Assembly (NCBI RefSeq): GCF_032583975.1 | Contig: NZ_JAWHTF010000005.1 | From: Gilvirhabdus luticola | GTDB taxonomy: Bacteria; Bacteroidota; Bacteroidia; Flavobacteriales; Flavobacteriaceae | Direction: 5' to 3' (one strand) | Length of the DNA stretch: 64,000 nucleotides | In this document: positions 30,601 to 38,363 of the stretch, piece after piece | How positions within the stretch are numbered: the stretch's first letter is position 1 | How the letters are laid out: each line of letters begins with the position of its first letter | Program-made: the position numbers and the translations under genes | The notes under the pieces: generated by a model | Told to the model about the DNA's origin: nothing | Databases searched by the model: none | Seen by the model: only the letters and a program-made list of their open reading frames with translations

Positions 30601-30796
30601 GGTTATAACGTCCGTCGATGTTCGTTGCTGCGCCATATTTAGTACCTGTTGGTTCATGAATGGCCACAACATTAGCGCCAGGTAAAGGTTCGGAGTTTTC
30701 ATCCTGAACTAAACCCTTAATATTAGATGTAGTAACCTGGCTATAGCCAATGACTCCAAATAACATTACAAATAAAAAAAAGGTAATTTTTTTCAT
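27659..30796 (-). CDS. Oar-like TonB-dependent outer-membrane receptor with carboxypeptidase-regulatory N-terminal domain
   Basis: 1045 residues. A signal peptide (about 1-19, ending GYSQ) precedes a CarboxypepD_reg-like beta-sandwich (about 22-110; GLVQDENSEPLPGANVV) and a plug domain (about 125-240; RELTRLPSISRSASDFTRLEP). A long beta-barrel ends in the aromatic outer-membrane signature GLRYIF. By family it is an Oar/OmpA-related TonB receptor; the transported ligand is unknown and no SusD partner lies next to it. It is monocistronic, with a terminator at each side. Confidence 0.93.
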   Translation of the reverse strand: MKKITFFLFVMLFGVIGYSQVTTSNIKGLVQDENSEPLPGANVVAIHEPTGTKYGAATNIDGRYNLLNLRVGGPYTITISFIGYKEQTFDNVFLTLGKTENLDINMISDSQELEAVVIQGSGGTGTFGSDRTGAETNVGRRELTRLPSISRSASDFTRLEPTASNGSFAGRNDQYNNFSLDGAIFNNPFGLDAATPGGQTDAQPISLDAIEQIQVSTAPYDVTQSGFTGATVNAVTKSGTNEFHGTVYGFIRNEDMTGRKIKGDKLPKVKLDQKQYGLSIGGPIVKNKLFFFANFEKDERDDLGQNWLPSERGGVNASRVLESDLIAVQSALGALGYDTGTYEGFLHNSQSEKGIFKLDWNINDNNRLAVIYNFLNASKEKPAHPTAIGSRGPNFATLQFENSGYEINNKLQSVQVELNSTLSSTATNKFQFGYTHFDDFRNPFSTPAPSILIEQNGSNYIVAGHEPFSIHNKLDQKVLQFSNNLNFFKGDHTFTVGFSFEKFMFDNSFNLGVFGGTFGFPIGNDFRNFASVQEFLDNAQPGGLIDGLIQGAIDTNDALNAAGEGVPGGWALAETNVGQLAFYLQDEWNVNEKFKLTYGLRFDKPLFFDSSQKAQEVIDRACCYVPDIPYYNPNTGETVFLDNTEMPNNDWLISPRVGFNYDVKGDDTFQLRGGSGLFTGRFPFVWLGNQIANPEVFFYNVVDPDYKFPQVWRTNIGTDYKFDSGLILTGDVSYTKDINGAHVQNWGLQDPTGTLNAPGDNRPIYNDVDKGNNAYVFTNSDKGRIWNVAVKAQKTFNNGLYAMMAYSYLNAKDVNSIEAEITGDAFDFNPIAGNANDDVLAFSKYGDTHRFIGVASKRWDYGNDTWSTTISTFFEYAQGGRFNYTYAGNINNDSSFQNNDLIYIPTTSEVQQMMFSGPGQADAFEAYIQQDDYLSENRGKIAERYGAIAPWRGSWDIKFLQDYRIKISEDKVNTIQFSIDILNFGNLLSSDWGLVQQPNNVSPLAVNTSGSEPVFTFDPNQTKTFGYDSSLESRWQMQFGLRYIF

Positions 30797-30844
30797 GTTT
30801 TTTATAGATTATTAATTAGTTTATTAAAATAAATAAAAATAAAA

Positions 30845-30875
30845 TAAAAAAACCGTTCAATGAACGGTTTTTTTA
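30845..30875 (-). terminator. Terminator of the rpsF-rpsR-rplI operon
   Basis: AAACCGTTCA-TGAACGGTTT hairpin flanked by A and T runs, about 40 bases after the rplI stop codon on the minus strand. Its symmetry would let it act in both directions. Confidence 0.88.
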
Positions 30876-30913
30876 TCAAATAATTATGAACTAAATGTTA
30901 TAATTTCATATGC

Positions 30914-31375
30914 TTAAGCTTGTGCTACAACTTGAAAAGATAAGTCTACAGAAACTTCTCTATGCAAGCGTATTACAGCATCATACTGTCCTAAACGCTT
31001 AATATTACCACCTGTAATACTAATATATTTTTTGTCAATTGTATGACCTTCTTTTTCAAAAGCTTCAACTAAATCCATTTTGGTAACTGACCCAAATAAC
31101 TTGTCTCCAGCTGATGCTCCTTCGGTGGCTTTTGCAATAATTTTTATTTCTAAAGTTTTTAATGCTTCAGCTATTTCATTAGCATCATCAATAATTTTCT
31201 TTTCTTTAAATGCCCTTTGCTTTAACGTTTCTGCTAATACTTTTTTTGCAGAAGAAGTTGCTAATACAGCTTCTCCTCTGGGAATTAAATAATTTCTACC
31301 ATAACCGTTCTTAACTGTTACAATATCGTCTTTAAATCCTAAATTTTCAACGTCTTGTTTTAATATAAGTTCCAT
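30914..31375 (-). CDS. rplI: 50S ribosomal protein L9
   Basis: 153 residues. The N-terminal rRNA-binding part shows the L9 pattern MELILKQDVENLGFKDDIV and GYGRNYLIPRGEA. A central helix links it to the C-terminal domain (LFGSVTKMDLVEAFEKEGH). It is the last gene of the rpsF-rpsR-rplI operon, 13 bases after rpsR. Unlike the proteobacterial arrangement there is no priB or ssb gene in between. Confidence 0.98.
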   Translation of the reverse strand: MELILKQDVENLGFKDDIVTVKNGYGRNYLIPRGEAVLATSSAKKVLAETLKQRAFKEKKIIDDANEIAEALKTLEIKIIAKATEGASAGDKLFGSVTKMDLVEAFEKEGHTIDKKYISITGGNIKRLGQYDAVIRLHREVSVDLSFQVVAQA

Positions 31376-31388
31376 TGTTATGTGTATT

Positions 31389-31685
31389 TTATTTTAATAA
31401 ATCTGCTACATAAGGCATCAACGCCAAATGACGAGCTCTTTTTACAGCTACAGATACTTTTCTCTGATACTTTAATGAAGTTCCTGTTAAACGTCTTGGC
31501 AAAATTTTACCTTGCTCGTTTACAAATTTTAATAGAAAATCTGGATCTTTATAATCTATGTATTTAATTCCAGACTTTTTAAAACGACAATACTTTTTGT
31601 TCTTGGTCGTGTCTATATTAAGCGGTGTTAAATATCTGATTTCACCGTCTTTTTTACCTTTTGCTTGTTGTTCTATAGATGACAT
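31389..31685 (-). CDS. rpsR: 30S ribosomal protein S18
   Basis: 98 residues with the S18 core YIDYKDPDFLLKFVNEQGK and ILPRRLTGTSLKYQRKV; S18 binds S6 and the 16S central domain. The N-terminal 20 residues (SSIEQQAKGKKDGEIRYLTP) form a short extension compared with the E. coli protein. Two bases separate it from rpsF, so translation is probably coupled. Confidence 0.98.
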   Translation of the reverse strand: MSSIEQQAKGKKDGEIRYLTPLNIDTTKNKKYCRFKKSGIKYIDYKDPDFLLKFVNEQGKILPRRLTGTSLKYQRKVSVAVKRARHLALMPYVADLLK

Positions 31686-31687
31686 AA

Positions 31688-32026
31688 TTACGCTTTTTCT
31701 TTAAGTTTAACTCTTCTTCTTTCTGCCCAAGCAATTGCATGCTTATCTAGTTTTACTGTTAAGTAACGCATAAAACGCTCGTCACGTCTAAACTCAACTT
31801 CTAATTGAGAAATTGCTTCTCCTGGTACAGTGTACTCAAATAAGTGATAAAAACCACTTTTTTTGTTTTGAATTGGGTAAGCTAGTTTTTTTAAGCCCCA
31901 ATCTTCTTTAGCTATCATCTTAGCACCGTTAGAAACAAGAAAATCTTCATATTTCTTTACTGTTTCCTTTATCTGATCTTCAGATAAAACGGGATTTAAG
32001 ATGAAAACAGTTTCATAATGATTCAT
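31688..32026 (-). CDS. rpsF: 30S ribosomal protein S6
   Basis: 112 residues of the usual ferredoxin-like S6 fold: MNHYETVFILNPVLSEDQI at the start and DWGLKKLAYPIQNKKSGFY in the middle, then RDERFMRYLTVKLDKHA. First gene of the rpsF-rpsR-rplI operon, with a canonical promoter about 30-60 bases upstream. Confidence 0.98.
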   Translation of the reverse strand: MNHYETVFILNPVLSEDQIKETVKKYEDFLVSNGAKMIAKEDWGLKKLAYPIQNKKSGFYHLFEYTVPGEAISQLEVEFRRDERFMRYLTVKLDKHAIAWAERRRVKLKEKA

Positions 32027-32056
32027 AAAATTTCAATTTATTGTTAAAAATGGGTG

Positions 32057-32087
32057 CAAAAATAATCTTTTTATTTATATATTGCAA
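32057..32087 (-). promoter_or_regulatory. Promoter of the rpsF-rpsR-rplI operon
   Basis: On the minus strand, -33 TTG (32085-32087) lies 20 bases before a perfect -7 box TATTTTTG (32057-32064). The predicted transcript starts near 32050, giving a leader of about 24 bases. Confidence 0.8.
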
Positions 32088-32161
32088 CTATCCCTAACCA
32101 ATATTATTATGTATGTTAAAAGTGTTAAAATTATGTTAAATTAAACACTTTATCGATGTTT

Positions 32162-32193
32162 TTTGGTTTTTAACCGAATTTTTTGTACTATTG
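32162..32193 (+). promoter_or_regulatory. Promoter of the LytTR regulator gene, flanked by a TTAACCGAA direct repeat
   Basis: -33 TTTG (32162-32165), 20-base spacer, -7 TACTATTG (32186-32193, one mismatch to TAnnTTTG). The 9-mer TTAACCGAA occurs at 32170-32178 and 32201-32209, 31 bp apart (three helical turns), on either side of the -7 box. This is a plausible autoregulatory site. Confidence 0.6.
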
Positions 32194-32222
32194 TCGATAC
32201 TTAACCGAAAATATTAAATGTT

Positions 32223-32918
32223 ATGACTTTAAACTGTGTAGTAGTAGACGACTCAGCAATTCAGCGCCTCTCAATTGTGAAGTTGATTGAAAATCATCCT
32301 TCGCTTAACTTAATTGCTGAATACAGTAGTGCTTTAGAGACTAAAAATGGTCTAAATTCTCATCAAGTAGATCTGATCTTTCTAGATATAGAAATGCCTG
32401 TATTGAATGGATTTGAACTTCTTGATGTCTTAAATAATAAGCCTCAAATTATTTTTGTAACTGGAAAAACAGAATATGCATTTAAAGCATTTAACTACGA
32501 TGCTACAGATTATTTGCATAAACCACTTACCAGAGAACGTTTTAATGTTGCCGTAGATAAAGCTCTGGAGCAGCATAAATTAAAATTAGACTTTAATGAA
32601 ACTGAAGGTGAACACATCTTTGTGAAAAGTAACCTGAAAAAGCGTAAAGTTTATATTAAAGACATTAAATGGATAGAAGCTCTTGGTGACTATGTAAAAC
32701 TTGTTACTGAAGAAAATAGCCTTGTTGTTCTTTCTACAATGAAAGCTTTTGAACATGAATTACCTGAAGGTAAATTCTTGAGAATCCATAAATCTTATAT
32801 CGTTAACCTCGACAAGGTAGACAGATTTAATAGTAAGAATGTTGAAGTTGGTGCTTATGAGATTCCTTTAAGTCGAAATAAAAAGACACAATTGGTTGAT
32901 GCTTTGAATAACATATAA
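32223..32918 (+). CDS. LytTR-family response regulator
   Basis: 231 residues. The receiver domain (about 1-115) has the acidic pair VVDDS (D9-D10), the phospho-acceptor D55 in LIFLDIEMP, T80 in FVTGKT and K100 in YLHKP. A LytTR DNA-binding domain (about 130-228) contains FVKSNLKKRKVYIKDIKWIEALGDYV and FLRIHKSYIVNLDKV. LytTR proteins bind paired direct repeats two helical turns apart. No histidine kinase gene is adjacent, so the cognate kinase lies elsewhere. It could be the regulator of the paired repeats found upstream of the T9SS cargo genes; that link is only inference. Confidence 0.95.
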   Translation: MTLNCVVVDDSAIQRLSIVKLIENHPSLNLIAEYSSALETKNGLNSHQVDLIFLDIEMPVLNGFELLDVLNNKPQIIFVTGKTEYAFKAFNYDATDYLHKPLTRERFNVAVDKALEQHKLKLDFNETEGEHIFVKSNLKKRKVYIKDIKWIEALGDYVKLVTEENSLVVLSTMKAFEHELPEGKFLRIHKSYIVNLDKVDRFNSKNVEVGAYEIPLSRNKKTQLVDALNNI

Positions 32919-32921
32919 ATT

Positions 32922-35375
32922 TTAAAAGTTATCGACATTTAAAATTACTTTTACAGCCCTAAAATCTTTAATACTAAAGAAGCTATTGTTAATTTTAATA
33001 ATAGCTTCTTTAGTTTTTTTAAGTGATTGTTTTTGAGGAATTTTAATCAAGATATTTTTATGATATTGATTTCTTATTCTTGATACTGGTGGAAATTCTG
33101 GTCCTAATACAAAATCATGAAATACTTGCCGTAACGATTTTGTCAACCAACTTGAAGCGATGTTTACTTTGTTATAATCTTTATGTTTTAAGGTTATTTT
33201 TATGAGTTTATAAATAGGTGGATACTTATAGTTATATCGCTCATCCATTTGCTCATTGTACATTGCAACATAATCATTTGTAGAAACTTGCTGTAATATT
33301 TTATGATATGGATTATAAGTTTGAATCAAAACCTTACCTCTTTTATCTAAACGGCCAGCCCTACCTGCTACTTGTAATATTAACTGAAAACTACGTTCTA
33401 AAGCTCTAAAATCAGGGAAATTAAGCATATTATCAGCGTTCATAACACCAACTAGTTTTACATTGTTAAAATCCAACCCTTTAGTAAGCATTTGAGTACC
33501 AACCAGAATATCTATTTCTTGCTGCTCAAAGGCCGTAATTATTTTTTCATAACCATATTTACCTCTAGTAGTGTCTAAATCCATTCTAGCAACCGTGCAG
33601 TCAGGAAAAAGTGTTTTTACCTCATCTTCTACTTGTTCTGTACCAAAGCCCTTTGTGTCCAGTTCTACACTTCCGCAAGCTTCACAATTTTGATGCATCA
33701 CGGTATGATAACCACAGTAATGACATCGTAATTGATTTTTATATTGATGAAAAGTTAAACTCACATCACAATTTGGACATTGCGGAGAATGACCGCAAGT
33801 GATACATTCTACAATTGGAGAAAAACCTCTTCTGTTTTGAAATAATATAATTTGATGTCCTCCTTTTAGTGCTTCAGTTATTTCTTCAACGAGTCTGTCG
33901 CTAAAATGACCTTGCAATAATTTACGCTTACGTTTCTCTTTTAAATCAACCAATTCCATTTCTGGAAGCAAGATGTCATTATATCGTTTTGTAATTTCTA
34001 CAAAACCATATTTATTTTGTTTTGCATTGTAATAACTTTCTAAACTTGGTGTAGCAGAACCCAACAAGACTTTTGCTTCATGAAGTTTTGCAAGCACAAT
34101 GGCTGTATCTCTAGCATGATAACGAGGAGCAGGATCAAACTGTTTATAAGATTGCTCGTGTTCTTCATCTACCACAATCAATCCTAAATTATTAAATGGT
34201 AAAAAAATGGAAGAACGTGCTCCCAAAACTATTTGTGCTTTATCTGAATTATGTAGAACGTTATTCCATACTTCAACACGTTCATGCGATGAATATTTTG
34301 AATGAAAAACAGCTACCTTTTTACCGAAATAGTTTTGCAAACGGCTTACCAATTGTGTTGTTAAGGCAATTTCTGGCAACAAATACAAAACTTGCTTACC
34401 TTGTTTTATAACTTCTTCAATAAGCTTTACGTAGATTTCTGTTTTACCAGAAGATGTAATACCGTGTAATAGTGTAACATCTTGTTTTTTAAATGTTAGT
34501 GTTATTTCATTTAAAGCTTTAGATTGAAACTTATTGAGTGTTTTTAAATTTTCTGTTTCATTACCTGAATACTGAACTCTATCAGTTTTAATGTAAAATT
34601 CTTCTAAAATTCCTTTGTCAATCAGTGCTTTCAAAATTGATGACGATGCACTACTTTGCTTTATTAATTCAGAGACTTTAATTGGTTTTTTGGTTTGAGC
34701 CGAAATAGAGAATAATGTTAAAATAACTTGGTGTTGTTTTGGAGCATTTTTAAGAGAATCAAACAATAATTCCAATTCCTTATCTGAAGAAAAATTAGAA
34801 TGCAATTTGATATACCTTACCAGCTTTGGTTTGTATTTTTCGTAAATTTCTTCTTCTACCCAAATAATATTTTTCTCTATTAGACTTTGTATAACAGGTA
34901 GGACGTTCTTTTTTTCTAAAATACTAATAACATCATTTATCTTTAGTGACGCCTGATTCTGTAAAGCTTCATAAATCAGAAATTCGTCATCCTTTAATTC
35001 TTCATCATTAATATTCTGATTTTCACTTTTTGTTATAATGGTTTCACTTTCCAAAATAAATGGGCTTGGTAATGCCGCACGCATAACGTCGCCTAGTGTA
35101 CACATATAGTATTTTGAAATCCAATTCCAATGTTTTAATTGAATTGAGTTCGCTATTGGGTCTTGATCAAGAATCTGATAAATATCTTTAGCTTCATAAA
35201 CTAAAGGCTTATTGTTATGAATATGATGAATGACTCCAGTATAAATTTTAGATTTTCCAAAAGGTACAGCCACACGAACACCAGGTTTTAAAATTGAAGC
35301 TTCAGCGCGAGTAATGCTATATGTAAAAAGCTTCTCAAGCGGAATTGGAATTATAACATCTACAAAGTAGTCCAT
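32922..35375 (-). CDS. priA: Primosomal replication protein N' (PriA helicase)
   Basis: 817 residues. It restarts stalled forks by recognising branched DNA and unwinding 3' to 5'. It has the N-terminal 3'BD domain (VDVIIPIPLEKLFTYSI), Walker A (GITSSGKTEIY), DEEH box (VVDEEHEQSYKQ), GSATPSLES, a cysteine-rich zinc segment with CxxC pairs (CITCGHSPQCPNC, CHYCG, CEACG) and motif V/VI (GTQMLTKGLDF, QVAGRAGR). It is the last gene of nadC-yihY-priA and follows the yihY-like gene with no gap. Its 3' end contains, on the opposite strand, the terminator of the LytTR gene. Confidence 0.98.
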   Translation of the reverse strand: MDYFVDVIIPIPLEKLFTYSITRAEASILKPGVRVAVPFGKSKIYTGVIHHIHNNKPLVYEAKDIYQILDQDPIANSIQLKHWNWISKYYMCTLGDVMRAALPSPFILESETIITKSENQNINDEELKDDEFLIYEALQNQASLKINDVISILEKKNVLPVIQSLIEKNIIWVEEEIYEKYKPKLVRYIKLHSNFSSDKELELLFDSLKNAPKQHQVILTLFSISAQTKKPIKVSELIKQSSASSSILKALIDKGILEEFYIKTDRVQYSGNETENLKTLNKFQSKALNEITLTFKKQDVTLLHGITSSGKTEIYVKLIEEVIKQGKQVLYLLPEIALTTQLVSRLQNYFGKKVAVFHSKYSSHERVEVWNNVLHNSDKAQIVLGARSSIFLPFNNLGLIVVDEEHEQSYKQFDPAPRYHARDTAIVLAKLHEAKVLLGSATPSLESYYNAKQNKYGFVEITKRYNDILLPEMELVDLKEKRKRKLLQGHFSDRLVEEITEALKGGHQIILFQNRRGFSPIVECITCGHSPQCPNCDVSLTFHQYKNQLRCHYCGYHTVMHQNCEACGSVELDTKGFGTEQVEDEVKTLFPDCTVARMDLDTTRGKYGYEKIITAFEQQEIDILVGTQMLTKGLDFNNVKLVGVMNADNMLNFPDFRALERSFQLILQVAGRAGRLDKRGKVLIQTYNPYHKILQQVSTNDYVAMYNEQMDERYNYKYPPIYKLIKITLKHKDYNKVNIASSWLTKSLRQVFHDFVLGPEFPPVSRIRNQYHKNILIKIPQKQSLKKTKEAIIKINNSFFSIKDFRAVKVILNVDNF
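32973..33020 (+). terminator. Terminator of the LytTR gene, embedded in the priA coding region
   Basis: Perfect 15-bp arms ACTAAAGAAGCTATT (32973-32987) and AATAGCTTCTTTAGT (33000-33014), 12-base loop, then T7 on the + strand. It lies 55 bases after the LytTR stop codon, inside priA codons on the other strand. Confidence 0.75.
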
Positions 35376-36320
35376 TTATTTTTTTCGATTATGAAGTCTG
35401 TTTAAAGATACGTTCAACTCGAAACCAAGCAGTAAAATATTAGCATTCAGCCAAAGATAGAACAACAAGATTAATAGCGCTCCAATAGATCCATAAAGCT
35501 CGTTGTATTTTGCAAAATTATTAATGTAAATTCCAAAGAGATAAGAGGTTAGAATGATAAGCAAGGTAGTAAATAAAGCTCCTATTGAAAAGAATTTGGA
35601 ATTTTTACCTTCTTTAGTTCCAAAATAATAAAGCGTCGCAGTTGCCAAATATAACATGATGATAAAAAACATATATTGCGCTAAACCATACCAAAATACA
35701 TTTTGAGATTGCTCAACATACCCACCTTTTTCTAATACATCAAAAAGTCCTTGAACCACATAAATTTGAAAATATCCCAATACAGCAATTGTAATAATAA
35801 GTAAAAATGCGAGGATAATAGCAACACCAAATGCATATAAATACTGTCTTATAACATTTCTTGTAATTTGCTCATGATATGAATTCTCAAATCCTGAAAA
35901 CACGGCATTTACTCCATTGGCCATTAAAATCATAGATAACAAAAAAACAGACGATAGCAAACCTGCTCGTTCTGTACTTTCTATATTTTCAAAAATATTC
36001 TGAAAGAAAAAATCTGATGTACTTGGTGGCAATGATGATTCTAAAAACTTTAAGAATTCTACTCTAAAACCTTCAATAGGAATGTATGGTATTACAATTA
36101 GCAAGAACAACAAAAATGGAAAAATTGCTATAAAGAAATTAAATGCAATAGCGCTTGCTCTGGTTGTTAAGGCACCTTTTACGATACCTATGGTGTAAAT
36201 TTCCAATAAATCATAGAGAGACAACCCTTCCAATCCTGGGAGTTTAATCTTTTTTAGAAGACTAACAATTAGGTTGATGATAGGGATTTTTTCTAATTTA
36301 TCTTCAATGTGTTTGGTCAT
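35376..36320 (-). CDS. YihY/BrkB-family inner-membrane protein
   Basis: 314 residues with about six hydrophobic segments. Family landmarks are the N-terminal TTRASAIAFNFFIAIFPFLLF region, the GLLSSVFLLSMILMANGVNAVF helix and the final GSIGALLILLFYLWLNANILLLGFE. The family was once annotated as RNase BN, which is not supported; its transport or envelope role is unsettled. It is the middle gene of a tight operon: one base after nadC and directly abutting priA. Confidence 0.92.
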   Translation of the reverse strand: MTKHIEDKLEKIPIINLIVSLLKKIKLPGLEGLSLYDLLEIYTIGIVKGALTTRASAIAFNFFIAIFPFLLFLLIVIPYIPIEGFRVEFLKFLESSLPPSTSDFFFQNIFENIESTERAGLLSSVFLLSMILMANGVNAVFSGFENSYHEQITRNVIRQYLYAFGVAIILAFLLIITIAVLGYFQIYVVQGLFDVLEKGGYVEQSQNVFWYGLAQYMFFIIMLYLATATLYYFGTKEGKNSKFFSIGALFTTLLIILTSYLFGIYINNFAKYNELYGSIGALLILLFYLWLNANILLLGFELNVSLNRLHNRKK

Positions 36321-36321
36321 T

Positions 36322-37179
36322 TCAAACAGCTTTCAAGCTTAAGTCCAAGTTATAAACTGAATGTGTTAAAGCTCCACTGGATATATAATTAACACCACAT
36401 TCTGCATAATGTCTTATAGTAACTTCGTCTATATTCCCAGAAGATTCTGTTAAACATTTATTACCGATTAACTTAACTGCCTTTTGAGTATCCCGATAAT
36501 TAAAATTGTCTAATAAAATTCTGTAGATGCCTTTGTTTATGAGTATTTCTTCAACTTCTTCTAGGTTTCTAGCCTCAACAATAATTCTTAAATCTTTATT
36601 CTTTTCTCTTAAATATTGTTTAGTGAATTCAATTGCTCTGGTGATACCTCCTGCAAAATCTATATGGTTGTCTTTTATCATAATCATATCATATAGCGCA
36701 AATCTATGATTCTCTCCTCCTCCAATTTTTACTGCCCATTTTTCTAATGCCCTAACACCTGGAGTTGTTTTTCTTGTATCCAATACTTTGGTTTTAGTGC
36801 CTTCGAGTAAATCGACAAAACTTCTTGTTTTGGTTGCGATAGCACTCATACGTTGCATGGCGTTCAAAACCAATCTTTCTGCTTTTAAAATAGATTGTGA
36901 AGAACCATCAACATAAAAAGCTATATCACCGAATTTTACTCGAGTACCATCTTCTATTAAAATTCGAACATTTAAACTTTTATCAACATATTTAAAAACT
37001 TGCCTTGCGAATTCAACGCCTGCAATTATCCCTTTATCTTTTACTAATAATTTGGCTCTACCTTTTGCAGTTTCAGGGATACAAGCCAATGAAGTGTGGT
37101 CTCCTTCACCAATATCCTCACGTATTGCATTACTGATAATTAATTCTATTTCTTTATCAAATTGCTCTTTACTAATCAT
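36322..37179 (-). CDS. nadC: Nicotinate-nucleotide pyrophosphorylase (carboxylating)
   Basis: 285 residues. It converts quinolinate and PRPP to nicotinate mononucleotide in NAD biosynthesis. Signatures: REDIGEGDHTS, GIIAGVEFA, LNAMQRMSAIATKT, DTRKTTPGVRALEKWAVKIGGGENHRF, IKDNHI, EVEARN-like VEARNLEEVEE and ESSGNIDEVTI. First gene of nadC-yihY-priA, divergent from rlmH. nadA and nadB are not in the window. Confidence 0.97.
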   Translation of the reverse strand: MISKEQFDKEIELIISNAIREDIGEGDHTSLACIPETAKGRAKLLVKDKGIIAGVEFARQVFKYVDKSLNVRILIEDGTRVKFGDIAFYVDGSSQSILKAERLVLNAMQRMSAIATKTRSFVDLLEGTKTKVLDTRKTTPGVRALEKWAVKIGGGENHRFALYDMIMIKDNHIDFAGGITRAIEFTKQYLREKNKDLRIIVEARNLEEVEEILINKGIYRILLDNFNYRDTQKAVKLIGNKCLTESSGNIDEVTIRHYAECGVNYISSGALTHSVYNLDLSLKAV

Positions 37180-37268
37180 CGGGAAAATATTTAATGTAAA
37201 AATAGTAATTGGAAATGAAATTACTCAAATTAAAACTTCAAATACTAATAAAAATGTAAATTTGAGCT

Positions 37269-37742
37269 ATGATTATTAAACTTCTTTCAATTGGTAAAAC
37301 CGATAGTAAAGATCTGCAGGCTTTAATAGATGAATATGCTAACAGGCTAGGTTTTTATATAAAATTTGAATTTGAGATCATTCCAGATATAAAAAATTCC
37401 AAAAATTTAAGAGAAGAACAGCAAAAACAAAAAGAAGGAGATTTGATATTAGCAAAGCTAAAACCAACTGACATTTTAATCTTACTTGACGAAAAGGGTA
37501 AACAACTAAATTCTGCTGCGTTTTCTGAATACTTACAAAAACATATGAATTCTGGAATTAAGCAATTGGTTTTTGTAATTGGTGGTCCTTACGGATTTTC
37601 AGAAGAGGTATATAAAAAAGCGAATGGAATAATATCACTGTCTAAAATGACATTTTCCCACCAAATGATTCGCCTGTTTTTTGTTGAACAGTTGTATAGA
37701 GGATTCACTATTTTAAGAAATGAACCTTACCATCATAGTTAA
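37269..37742 (+). CDS. rlmH: 23S rRNA (pseudouridine(1915)-N3)-methyltransferase
   Basis: 157 residues, the standard SPOUT-fold length. It methylates pseudouridine 1915 in helix 69 of 23S rRNA using SAM. Signatures: KTDSKDLQALIDEYANRL, LLDEKGKQLNSAAFSEYL, FVIGGPYGFSE (SAM-binding knot), LSLSKMTFSHQMIRLFFVEQLYRGFTIL and the C-terminal PYHH. A TAAATTTG string ends only four bases before the ATG, too close to be its own -7 box unless the mRNA is leaderless. Confidence 0.98.
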   Translation: MIIKLLSIGKTDSKDLQALIDEYANRLGFYIKFEFEIIPDIKNSKNLREEQQKQKEGDLILAKLKPTDILILLDEKGKQLNSAAFSEYLQKHMNSGIKQLVFVIGGPYGFSEEVYKKANGIISLSKMTFSHQMIRLFFVEQLYRGFTILRNEPYHHS

Positions 37743-37750
37743 CATAAAGC

Positions 37751-37936
37751 TTAAGCTTTAAAACACTTTTTGTTTTCTTTTCTATTGTGAACTGCCAATA
37801 CTGAATTAATTGTTATAAATCCTAATATAATGATCATGAAAAAATAGTTCCAATTTTCATGGTCTTTAAACAAGTAAGAACCAACCAGCAATAAAGCAGC
37901 CCAAACTATTGCATTAATTAATATTATTTTCTTCAT
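37751..37936 (-). CDS. Small two-helix membrane protein, function unknown
   Basis: 61 residues from the internal ATG at 37936 (MKKIILINAIVWAALLLVG); a longer 66-residue version would start at 37951. The MKK start fits better with a membrane protein. Two hydrophobic helices (about 5-21 and 31-50) are separated by a short polar loop (LFKDHENWN), and a basic tail follows (HNRKENKKC). No recognised domain. It is convergent with rlmH (8 bases between the stops). Confidence 0.65.
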   Translation of the reverse strand: MKKIILINAIVWAALLLVGSYLFKDHENWNYFFMIIILGFITINSVLAVHNRKENKKCFKA

Positions 37937-37986
37937 GCCTATTTGACGCAAACACTTATGATTTGTTACAAGTATTATTTATGATT

Positions 37987-38289
37987 TTATTTATGTCCAG
38001 CAAAAATTTGCTTACGTTTTTTAAGTTGAATTTCTAAATCTTTAATCGTTTTCTTAACAGCGTTTTCAAAAGTGGTTTCGTTAGAAGTAGCAAATATTCT
38101 GGGACCTGGAAGGCTCAATTCTATTTTACAAATTTTTCCTTTGCCAGAAGGATCGTTTTCCTTTTCAAAATGGACTTCGGCAGAAATAACCCAATCATAT
38201 TTTTTTCCTAATTTTTCTAGTTTATTGTTTACATAACTGTCCATTGCCTCACTTCTTGACATTTGAACATATTGAATATTAACGGTCAT
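37987..38289 (-). CDS. hpf: Ribosome hibernation-promoting factor (HPF/RaiA family, short form)
   Basis: 100 residues. N-terminal MTVNIQYVQMSRSEAMDSYVNNKLEKL and the core EVHFEKEN and ICKIELSLPGPRIFATSNETTFENAVKKTIKDLEIQLKKRK match the S30AE domain that sits in the decoding centre and A/P sites of resting ribosomes. The long-form C-terminal dimerisation domain is missing. A perfect 14-bp palindrome lies 54-67 bases upstream of its start and may be an operator. Confidence 0.92.
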   Translation of the reverse strand: MTVNIQYVQMSRSEAMDSYVNNKLEKLGKKYDWVISAEVHFEKENDPSGKGKICKIELSLPGPRIFATSNETTFENAVKKTIKDLEIQLKKRKQIFAGHK

Positions 38290-38342
38290 AATTACTTGTT
38301 TTTATTATTATTTAAATATAAATCATTTAGGTTTTATTTAAG

Positions 38343-38356
38343 ATGACATATGTCAT
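38343..38356. promoter_or_regulatory. Perfect palindrome ATGACATATGTCAT upstream of hpf
   Basis: A 14-bp perfect dyad with a TGAC-N4-GTCA core, in the gap between the M3 peptidase stop (38364) and the hpf start (38289). No T run follows on the minus strand, so it is a better operator candidate than a terminator. Confidence 0.4.
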
Positions 38357-38363
38357 TTTCTAT

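Noticed and set aside
37257..37264. TAAATTTG, a perfect -7 match, in front of rlmH
   Set aside because: It ends four bases before the ATG, so a normal transcript would begin at or after the start codon; kept only as a remark.
37937..37951. Five-codon longer start (MRQIG) of the small membrane protein
   Set aside because: The MKKII start directly before the membrane helix is more likely; no ribosome binding signal favours the longer form.
38343..38356. Palindrome taken as the terminator of the M3 peptidase gene
   Set aside because: No T run follows on the minus strand and the stem has no proper loop.
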